Assembly (NCBI GenBank): GCA_947259685.1
Contig: CAMYNC010000041.1
Coordinates: 1 to 38,159 of the forward strand
DNA from: an uncultured Desulfuromonadales bacterium
Lineage (GTDB): Bacteria; Desulfobacterota; Desulfuromonadia; Desulfuromonadales; Geopsychrobacteraceae
Direction: 5' to 3'
DNA length: 38,159 nucleotides
Below, in pieces: positions 32,016 through 38,159 of this stretch. The first letter of the stretch is position 1, and every line of letters starts with the position of its first letter. The notes beneath the pieces are model-generated. The model had not been told where the DNA came from. It worked only from the letters and a program-made list of their open reading frames with translations, and searched no databases. The translations under genes were made by a program, and so were the position numbers.

Positions 32016-34352
32016 TCAGGGTGTCAAAAGGGCAATTTCAGCGATTTCGTCGACGCTCTCGACCAGTTTGATCTCGATATCGGTGAGCATCTCACCATCA
32101 AGCTCGCTGAGGTGTTCTTTGTTTCTTGCCGGCAAAATGACGGTTTTTACCAAAATGACGGTTTTTACCCCTGCCCGCCGGGCAGCCAAAACTTTTTCTT
32201 TGACCCCACCAATCGGTAGAATCCGGCCGGAAAGAGTTAATTCTCCCGTCATCGCCACATCCCGCCGGGCAGGACGGCCGGTCAACAATGAAATAATAGC
32301 CAGGGCGATGGTCACCCCGGCGGACGGGCCATCTTTTGGAATAGCTCCAGAAGGCACATGGATATGAAGATCGTTTTTTTCGTAGAAATCGGTATCAATA
32401 CCAAAATCAGCGGCCCGACCACGCACGAAAGTCAGCGCCGCCCGAGCCGATTCCTGCATCACATCGCCGAGGCTGCCGGTCAGTGCCAACTCTTTACGAC
32501 CGGGCATCTTGGCGGCTTCGACAAACAGAATGTCTCCCCCTGATTCGGTCCAGGCCAAGCCAGTGACCACCCCGATCCGATCCTCTTCGCTGGCCACATC
32601 GATAAAATAGGCACAGGGGCCGAGCAGTTCTTCGACATCGCTGGCGTGAATCTGCTGCCTCGGTTCCTCCCCCTGGGTGATCTCTTTGGCCACCTTGCGA
32701 CAGATGGCGGCAATTTTTCGCTCCAGATTCCGCACCCCGGCCTCGCGAGTGTAGTCATGGATGATTTTCGCCACCGCATCATTGGCGAATTCCAGCGGAT
32801 AATCGTTAAGACCGTTCTCCTCGATTTCCTTCGGGATCAAATACTTATAAGCGATCTGCTGTTTATCCTCATCACTGTAGCCACTCAGGCGGATCACTTC
32901 CATCCGGTCTTTCAACGCGTGGGGAATTGGATCAAGGATATTGGCCGTGGTAATGAACATCACCTTCGAAAGATCGAAAGGAACATCCAGGTAATGGTCT
33001 TTGAAGCTGTCGTTCTGCTCAGGATCGAGCACTTCCAACAACGCCGAAGACGGGTCTCCACGGAAGTCCTGGCCAATCTTATCGACTTCATCGAGCATGA
33101 AGACCGGGTTGTTCGACTCCGCCCGACAGATCTCCTGAATCACCCTCCCAGGCATCGCGCCAATATAGGTGCGACGATGCCCGCGGATTTCCGCCTCATC
33201 TTTCATACCGCCCAAGGAAAAGCGGATAAACTGTCGGCCCATGGCACGGGCGATCGAGCGACCCAGCGAGGTTTTACCGACCCCTGGGGGACCGACGAAA
33301 CAGAGAATCGGGCCTTTGGTGGTATCCCGCAGAGAACGCACGGCCAGATATTCCAGAATCCGCTGCTTCACCTCTTTGAGATTATAGTGATCTTCATCCA
33401 GCACCTGCTCCGCTTTGCGGATATCAAGATTATCCTCGGTGCCTTTATCCCAAGGGGATGCGCAGAGATAGTCGAGGTAGGTCCTCGATACGGTATATTC
33501 CGGAGATGCCGGGTTGATCTGCTCGAGTCGACGCAGTTCTTTCTCGGCCACCTGCAGCACTTCGTCCGGCATTCCCGACTTGCGAATCAAATCGCGCAGT
33601 TCATTGATTTCTGACTGACGCGGATCCTGGTCACCCAGCTCCTGTTGAATCTGCTTCATCTGCTCGCGCAGCAGATGTTCCTTTTGCGATTTACCAAGCC
33701 GCTTGTTGACTTCGGTCTGAATCTCACCTTTGATCTGCATCTTCTGCACCTCACTGGTCAGATGCAGATAGACCGATTTCAGCCGTTCGATCGGATCGAT
33801 GGTACCGAGCAACTGCTGCTGAATCTCAATTGAAACACCCATATAGACGGTCACCATGTCAGCCAACCGGCCAGGATCCTCGATCCGATCGATCATCTTA
33901 ATCACATCTTCCGGCAGCGGCCGGCCATAAGCCAGGGCGATTTTCAACAAGGCATTGACACTTTGGACCAGCGCCTCGGACACCAGGCCCTTGCCTTCGT
34001 CTTCTTTAATCAGTTCGATTGCCGCCTTCAGGCAAGGCTCGTCGGTGACTGGAGCCTTCATCATAAACCGGTGCAGACCTTCGATGGTGGCCTTGCCGCC
34101 ACCATTGGGGAATTTGATCAATTGGTTGATCTTACAAACCGTGCCGATCCGTGGATGCTCGTCATAGCTGCAAACTCCGTTCTCACCAGGGCAATGAACC
34201 GTACCGAGCAATTGATCACCACGCATCGCTTCCTCAATAATCGGCGTCGTCTCCCGGGTGAAAAACACCGGAATCACCATATAGGGAAAGATGATCTGTT
34301 CCTTGATCGGATAGATCGGTAAAATCTGTGGTATCGGTAAATTTTTCGGCAT
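32016..34352 (-). CDS. lon: ATP-dependent protease Lon
   Basis: A 778-residue cytosolic AAA+ serine protease that degrades misfolded and regulatory proteins. The N-terminal substrate domain (about 8-200, beginning [21 protein letters not shown]) is followed by the AAA+ module with Walker [10 protein letters not shown] near 354 and Walker [12 protein letters not shown] near 415. The protease domain has the nucleophile Ser in KDGPSAGVT near 675 and the Lys partner in [12 protein letters not shown] near 717. The ATG at 34352 has GAGGG close upstream. One anomaly: the six residues VKTVIL are present twice in tandem (729-740) just after the catalytic Lys helix, from an 18-bp exact duplication. Otherwise length and order are those of bacterial Lon. 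Confidence 0.96.
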   Translation of the reverse strand: MPKNLPIPQILPIYPIKEQIIFPYMVIPVFFTRETTPIIEEAMRGDQLLGTVHCPGENGVCSYDEHPRIGTVCKINQLIKFPNGGGKATIEGLHRFMMKAPVTDEPCLKAAIELIKEDEGKGLVSEALVQSVNALLKIALAYGRPLPEDVIKMIDRIEDPGRLADMVTVYMGVSIEIQQQLLGTIDPIERLKSVYLHLTSEVQKMQIKGEIQTEVNKRLGKSQKEHLLREQMKQIQQELGDQDPRQSEINELRDLIRKSGMPDEVLQVAEKELRRLEQINPASPEYTVSRTYLDYLCASPWDKGTEDNLDIRKAEQVLDEDHYNLKEVKQRILEYLAVRSLRDTTKGPILCFVGPPGVGKTSLGRSIARAMGRQFIRFSLGGMKDEAEIRGHRRTYIGAMPGRVIQEICRAESNNPVFMLDEVDKIGQDFRGDPSSALLEVLDPEQNDSFKDHYLDVPFDLSKVMFITTANILDPIPHALKDRMEVIRLSGYSDEDKQQIAYKYLIPKEIEENGLNDYPLEFANDAVAKIIHDYTREAGVRNLERKIAAICRKVAKEITQGEEPRQQIHASDVEELLGPCAYFIDVASEEDRIGVVTGLAWTESGGDILFVEAAKMPGRKELALTGSLGDVMQESARAALTFVRGRAADFGIDTDFYEKNDLHIHVPSGAIPKDGPSAGVTIALAIISLLTGRPARRDVAMTGELTLSGRILPIGGVKEKVLAARRAGVKTVILVKTVILPARNKEHLSELDGEMLTDIEIKLVESVDEIAEIALLTP
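32133..32168 (-). repeat. 18-bp exact tandem duplication inside lon
   Basis: CAAAATGACGGTTTTTAC occurs at 32133-32150 and again at 32151-32168 with no mismatch. It adds one extra copy of VKTVIL to the protease domain without breaking the frame. Confidence 0.95.
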
Positions 34353-34404
34353 CGGACCCTCTAATGACAGACCTGAAAATTCAGGAAAATTTTAAATCTG
34401 CGAA

Positions 34405-34435
34405 GTTTACTCAGCCAAAGCTGATATTTGTAAAC
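34405..34435. repeat. Hairpin in the lon leader region
   Basis: Nested inverted repeats: GTTTAC (34405-34410) with GTAAAC (34430-34435), and TCAGC with GCTGA across CAAA. A five-base bulge (TATTT) lies on one side. It sits 53-83 bases before the lon start, in the divergent lon-pfkA region, and could be an operator or a leader structure. Confidence 0.4.
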
Positions 34436-34475
34436 ACTAACATTCATCCTGTTGGCGTCAAGGTTTATTTACTTT

Positions 34476-34504
34476 TTGACAAAACTCTTAAGCACTGCTT
34501 AAAT
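34476..34504 (+). promoter_or_regulatory. pfkA promoter overlapped by a 15-base palindrome
   Basis: TTGACA (34476-34481), a 17-base spacer and TTAAAT (34499-34504) form a good sigma-70 promoter reading toward pfkA. A palindrome TTAAGCA-C-TGCTTAA (34488-34502) covers the spacer and most of the -10, a classic repressor-operator position. Transcription would begin near 34511. Confidence 0.6.
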
Positions 34505-34580
34505 TCCATTGTTAAAATTTTGGCAATATTAGGTATTCGGCTTTTCAACAGACCCCTTCCTCGTGGAGTATACATCTCTT

Positions 34581-35543
34581 ATGAAACGTATTGCAGTACT
34601 CACCAGCGGTGGTGACTGTTCAGGAATGAACGCCACCTTACGCGCTGTTGTTCGAGCCGGACTGGCTTCGGGAACCGAAGTTTTCGGCATCCAAAAAGGT
34701 TACCAGGGTCTCATAGACCGGCTCTATGAATCGATGACCACCCGGTCAGTCAGCAATGTGCTACAGCGCGGAGGAACATTTCTCCAAAGCGCTCGCTGCA
34801 AAGAAATGCGAACCAAATCCGGCTTGCGGCTGGCCTGCGAAAACCTCAAAGGCCTTGGGGTTGAAGGCCTGATCGCCATCGGCGGTGACGGCACCCTCAA
34901 TGGTGCCTATGCCATTCATCAACAGGACATTCCAGTGATCGGCATCCCTGCTTCGATCGATAATGACATTCCCTATACCGATATGTCGCTCGGCGTGGAT
35001 ACAGCGTTGAATAACATTATCACTGCTGTCGATAACTTGAAAGACACCGCCTCATCCCATGACCGCGCCTTCGTTGTCGAAACCATGGGCCGTGGCTGCG
35101 GCTATCTGGCAGTCGTCGCGACCATTGCCGCTGGTGCTGAATACAGTTTAATCCCTGAAGAGCCTTACGATCTTGATCATATTTGTGCCGACCTGCGCCG
35201 GCGCTATCAGGAAGGTCGCAGCAATTCAATCATCATGGTTGCCGAAGGAGCCGGAAAGGCCCAGGACATAGCCGATCAGATCAAGGATCGCATCGGTTTT
35301 GAGACCCGCGTGGTGGTGCTAGGTCATTACCAGCGCGGCGGTTCGCCAACGGTTTTCGATCGTTTGCTGGGAGCGCGTTTCGGCCAAGCGGCGGTCGAAA
35401 ACCTGCTAAAAGGCAATGCTGGGAAAATGCTTGGCCTGCAAGGTTCGGAAATTGTCCTGACGGATTTTGATAAGGTGATTAGCGCAGGCAGCCGGCCGAT
35501 CAATCCGATGTTCCCCCGGTTGGCGAATCAATTGTCGGTTTAG
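34581..35543 (+). CDS. pfkA: 6-phosphofructokinase (PfkA family, probably ATP-dependent)
   Basis: A 320-residue glycolytic kinase that phosphorylates fructose 6-phosphate. It opens with IAVLTSGGDCSGMNA; GGDGTLNGA near 102 carries the Gly that marks ATP rather than pyrophosphate use; the catalytic loop is PASIDND near 124-130; MGRGCGYLA near 168 binds the sugar phosphate. Arg21 and Arg25 match the allosteric-site arginines of E. coli PfkA. One oddity: E. coli has PGTIDND and pyrophosphate enzymes PKTIDND, whereas here the variable residue is Ala and the following Thr is Ser. The ATG at 34581 has GGAG 12 bases upstream, somewhat far. It is divergent from lon and preceded by a promoter with a palindrome. 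Confidence 0.9.
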   Translation: MKRIAVLTSGGDCSGMNATLRAVVRAGLASGTEVFGIQKGYQGLIDRLYESMTTRSVSNVLQRGGTFLQSARCKEMRTKSGLRLACENLKGLGVEGLIAIGGDGTLNGAYAIHQQDIPVIGIPASIDNDIPYTDMSLGVDTALNNIITAVDNLKDTASSHDRAFVVETMGRGCGYLAVVATIAAGAEYSLIPEEPYDLDHICADLRRRYQEGRSNSIIMVAEGAGKAQDIADQIKDRIGFETRVVVLGHYQRGGSPTVFDRLLGARFGQAAVENLLKGNAGKMLGLQGSEIVLTDFDKVISAGSRPINPMFPRLANQLSV

Positions 35544-35559
35544 CGTGCCGCGCAAACCC

Positions 35560-35617
35560 ACAGCTATAAGCTGTATGTGCTCAGATTTTATGCCTCTGCC
35601 TTACAGCTTGTAGCTTT
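35560..35617. repeat. Imperfect inverted repeat at the pfkA-hypF junction
   Basis: ACAGCTATAAGCTGTA (35560-35575) and TACAGCTTGTAGCTTT (35602-35617) are 14-of-16 reverse complements, 26 bases apart; the left arm is itself a small hairpin. It may serve as a shared terminator. The right arm lies inside the last codons of hypF. The AGCTTGTAGCTT style is that of a dispersed intergenic repeat. Confidence 0.55.
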
Positions 35618-37873
35618 CCTTCCCGCAACAGCAGCCTGCCCGAGTGCCAAGCCGCCATCATTCGGCGGCACCTGACGGTGCAGCAGCACATCGAAACCAG
35701 CCTCTCTGAGCGACCTTGCTGTACGTTCAGCCAAGTAACGGTTCTGAAAGACCCCACCCGAAAGCGCCACCGGTAATGGCCCCTGCCGCTCAGCAGTCTT
35801 TTGGCAGACCCTCAGAATGGCTTGCGCCAACCCGTTGTGAAACCGGGCGCTCAATTTGGAGGGCGCAAGTCCACTTGAAAGATCTGCGACCAGTTGCCGA
35901 ATCATGGGCCCAGGATTGAGCTGCAACCGTCCTTCTGCCTCAAAGATCTTAACCGGATAAGCTGGTTCCCCTGCCCCGTCCGCCTCGATCAGCATTTCCA
36001 ATTCCAGTGCCGCCTGCCCTTCATAGTTGACCCGATTTCGCAGGCCAACCAACGCCGCAACAGCATCGAACAGGCGGCCGACACTGCTGGTTAATGGAGA
36101 GTTAATTTGCTTATCGATCATCTGCAGTAACAGGTTGCGATCTTTGAGCGGAATCTCTTCCAGGGCAGCAATCTCCGGCAGCTCACGCCCAAATGCCTGC
36201 ACCAGATAACTGACCGCCATCCGCCAGGGCTCTTTTGTCGCGGCATCACCACCGGGCATCGGCAGATAGGCCAGCTGGGCAACCCGCTTATAGTCGGCCA
36301 GATCGCCGAGTAAAAATTCTCCACCCCAGATATGCCCATCACTGCCGTAACCGATTCCGTCGAAAATCACCCCGATGGCCGGTCCAGTTTGGCCATTATC
36401 GACCAGACAGCTGGCCAGATGAGCATGATGATGCTGTACCGCCATTAGCGGGACCTCCCCTGCTAACTCCTCGGCCAGTCGAGTGGAAACATAATCGGGA
36501 TGCAGATCATGGGCGATCAACTCTGGTTTAACTTCCAGCAGGTCCTGAAAATGTTCTATCGCCTGGCGCATTGAATCGACCACCGCCTGATTTTTCAGAT
36601 CTCCAATATGATGACTTAAAAAGGCCCGATCGCCACGGGTTAAGCCGATGGTGTTTTTCAATTCAGCACCAACTGCTAACACCGGTGCTTGCTCTTCAGG
36701 CAATTTCACGCCACGCGGCACATAACCGCGTGAACGGCGATAGAGAACTGGCTGTTCATCCAACAGTCGAACAATTGAATCATCGGTACGAATATGAATC
36801 CGCCGGTTGTGTTGCAGATAACAGTCGGCAATCCCCTGCAGCCGCTGCTGTGCGTCAGCATTTTCAAAGGTGATCGGCTCGTCGCTTTGATTGCCGCTGG
36901 TCATCACCAGGGCAGTAAACTCTTCAAGTAATAGATAATGAAGTGGTGCGTAAGGCAGCATGGCACCAAAGAAACGGTTATTCGGTGCTACCTGCACGGC
37001 TAACGGATGATCGTCACGATGGGGCAACAATACGATCGGCCGTTCAACGCCGGCCAGCAACCGCACTTCCAGGTCAGAAACCTGCGCATAGCTGCGCACT
37101 CGGTCGAGATCAAAGCTCATCAGGGCAAAGGGCTTTTCATCCCGATGCTTACGTTGTCGCAAGCGCCTTACCGCGGCAGCATTGCTGGCGTCGACCGCCA
37201 GGTGATAACCACCTATCCCCTTGACCGCGACGATCTGACCCATCTTGAGGCGGGCAACAGTGTCAGCGGCCGGATCTCTGACATCCAGGACAGATCCATC
37301 GACATCATGCAAGGATAGCTGTGGCCCACAATCTGGACAGGCGTTCGGCTGCGCATGAAAGCGCCGCGATGCTGGATCATCATATTCAGCCTGACAGGCG
37401 GGGCACATGGGGAAATCGACCATGGTCGTCAAGGGACGATCATAGGGGATGCCGGTGACAATCGTGTAACGTGGTCCGCAGTTGGTGCAGTTGATAAAGG
37501 GATAACGATAGCGTCGATCACCCGGATCAAACAGTTCCCGCAGACAATCTTCGCAAACATGGGTATCCGGTGATATCTGCGCGGTCCGCCCCTGCTCGGC
37601 ATGGCTTTCGATGATCTGGAAATCCAGATCGCCGACAGGCGGCATATCAGTGAGCGTCAGCTTGCTGATCGAGGCCAGCGGCGGCAGTTCGTTCTGCAGA
37701 GCGGCCTGAAAACTGTCCAGAGTCTGCGGTTGGCCTTCAATCTCGATCTGCACCCCGTGGCTATCGTTAAACACCAGACCGCCAAGTTTTCGTTCCTGGG
37801 CGATCCGATACACAAATGGCCGGAACCCAACCCCTTGAACTATCCCCTCAACTCTAATCAACCTGCGCTGCAT
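35588..37873 (-). CDS. hypF: Carbamoyltransferase HypF, NiFe-hydrogenase maturation
   Basis: A 761-residue protein that makes the thiocarboxamide used, with HypE, to build the cyanide ligands of NiFe hydrogenases. Modules in order: acylphosphatase domain (about 5-90, with GIVQGVGFRPFVYR); two zinc fingers with Cys pairs at 107/110, 129/132, 157/160 and 179/182; a YrdC-like domain (about 200-385); and a Kae1-like carbamoyltransferase domain (about 400-755, with QHHHAHLASC near 478 and FDGIGYGSDGHIWGGE near 500). The start at 37873 is preceded by GGGG and gives the usual N-terminus. The final eight or so codons (ATSCKAEA) fall in a repeat arm and look unlike a native tail. No other hyp or hydrogenase genes are in the window. 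Confidence 0.95.
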   Translation of the reverse strand: MQRRLIRVEGIVQGVGFRPFVYRIAQERKLGGLVFNDSHGVQIEIEGQPQTLDSFQAALQNELPPLASISKLTLTDMPPVGDLDFQIIESHAEQGRTAQISPDTHVCEDCLRELFDPGDRRYRYPFINCTNCGPRYTIVTGIPYDRPLTTMVDFPMCPACQAEYDDPASRRFHAQPNACPDCGPQLSLHDVDGSVLDVRDPAADTVARLKMGQIVAVKGIGGYHLAVDASNAAAVRRLRQRKHRDEKPFALMSFDLDRVRSYAQVSDLEVRLLAGVERPIVLLPHRDDHPLAVQVAPNNRFFGAMLPYAPLHYLLLEEFTALVMTSGNQSDEPITFENADAQQRLQGIADCYLQHNRRIHIRTDDSIVRLLDEQPVLYRRSRGYVPRGVKLPEEQAPVLAVGAELKNTIGLTRGDRAFLSHHIGDLKNQAVVDSMRQAIEHFQDLLEVKPELIAHDLHPDYVSTRLAEELAGEVPLMAVQHHHAHLASCLVDNGQTGPAIGVIFDGIGYGSDGHIWGGEFLLGDLADYKRVAQLAYLPMPGGDAATKEPWRMAVSYLVQAFGRELPEIAALEEIPLKDRNLLLQMIDKQINSPLTSSVGRLFDAVAALVGLRNRVNYEGQAALELEMLIEADGAGEPAYPVKIFEAEGRLQLNPGPMIRQLVADLSSGLAPSKLSARFHNGLAQAILRVCQKTAERQGPLPVALSGGVFQNRYLAERTARSLREAGFDVLLHRQVPPNDGGLALGQAAVAGRKATSCKAEA

Positions 37874-37891
37874 CCCAATCCCCTTGTTTGC

Positions 37892-37916
37892 AATGACATA
37901 TAGCCATTGTGTCATT
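37892..37916. repeat. 7-bp inverted repeat upstream of hypF
   Basis: AATGACA (37892-37898) and TGTCATT (37910-37916) are perfect reverse complements 11 bases apart, 19 bases before the hypF start. It could be an operator in the hypF promoter region. The rest of the stretch to 38159 shows no convincing gene; a direct repeat TGAATCAG lies at 38012-38019 and 38034-38041. Confidence 0.35.
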
Positions 37917-38159
37917 TTCAGGCAAAGACAACAATCACGTATACCTCAAGTCATCGGTGACGAGTGGTTGCAGAGCGATCTATAGGATTAGGGGGAATTT
38001 GCTGCCAAGCGTGAATCAGGTGGGGTTCTGACCTGAATCAGTGAGTAAACGGTGGATGAAGAGTGCAAGTGCTTGGATTGAATGAGTGATGCAAAAATCT
38101 GAGTTGCACCCAAAGGTTCAGCGGTGATTTTTGCAGTGCTCAGGCAATTCAATGATTTG

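Noticed and set aside
32646..33614. A 322-codon open frame on the plus strand
   Set aside because: It lies wholly antisense to lon, whose motifs are intact; long antisense frames are common opposite GC-biased codons, and no ribosome binding site is seen.
34353..34580. CIRCE (HrcA) or heat-shock sigma-32 site upstream of lon
   Set aside because: The palindrome present does not match the CIRCE consensus, and no CTTGAAA/CCCAT pair with proper spacing was found on the lon strand.
37988..38159. A minus-strand frame open for about 57 codons from the right window edge
   Set aside because: It shows no motif, and such a length arises by chance fairly often; without sequence beyond the edge it cannot be supported.
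1..38159. CRISPR arrays, tRNA or rRNA genes, insertion sequences
   Set aside because: Both strands were read for regularly spaced repeats, cloverleaf ends and transposase motifs; none was convincing.

Overview
The window looks like ordinary chromosome from an anaerobic, Gram-negative, diderm bacterium. It most resembles the Desulfuromonadales (Desulfuromonas, Pelobacter or Geobacter relatives). This is an inference from gene content: LpxH and an MCE lipid-transport operon (outer membrane), HypF (NiFe hydrogenase maturation), rubredoxin, a B12-dependent methionine synthase, a PxxKW cysteine-rich small protein, an orphan MshEN-domain protein and an HDOD-GGDEF protein. GC content is moderate, coding density is high, and I see no rRNA, tRNA, prophage, insertion sequence or CRISPR array.

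Layout. 1-93 is a hairpin-rich stretch of unknown identity. 94-5159 (minus strand) carries two short gene runs: M48 lipoprotein protease plus a PH-like membrane protein, then miaB, a PHP-family hydrolase and an M42 aminopeptidase. 5241-10224 is a one-carbon/methionine block. AMMECR1-domain protein and a short MetF run rightward. Converging on them is a minus-strand operon in which methionine synthase is split into two proteins (homocysteine domain; pterin, B12 and activation domains), followed 14 bp later by an unusual rubredoxin. 10317-15986 holds a nucleoside transporter, then an MshEN-domain protein, an alpha-repeat protein and an HDOD-GGDEF diguanylate cyclase, which look like a c-di-GMP signalling group, and a DUF924 gene. 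16148-19770 is an MCE-type lipid transport operon (STAS-fused MlaE, MlaF, MlaD, PqiC-like lipoprotein).

19826-26777 holds a phosphohexomutase, a YkgJ-type cysteine cluster protein, the PxxKW protein behind a near-consensus promoter, a CPA2 antiporter with TrkA domains, a 432-bp intergenic region with a large inverted repeat, then glyoxalase, TPR protein, lrgA and lrgB in one minus-strand run. 26814-34352 has lpxH (apparently leaderless), a YihY/BrkB membrane protein, a pair of M16 peptidases (one active, one inactive) and lon, which carries an 18-bp in-frame tandem duplication. 34476-37873 has pfkA with a palindrome over its promoter, and hypF, whose 3' end lies in a repeat-like inverted arm.

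The observations most worth a second look are the split methionine synthase with a co-transcribed rubredoxin as possible electron donor, the MshEN/repeat-protein/diguanylate cyclase cluster, the leaderless lpxH arrangement, two dyads laid over promoters (AMMECR1 and pfkA), and the Lon duplication. All family assignments come from motifs read by eye; no database search was possible.
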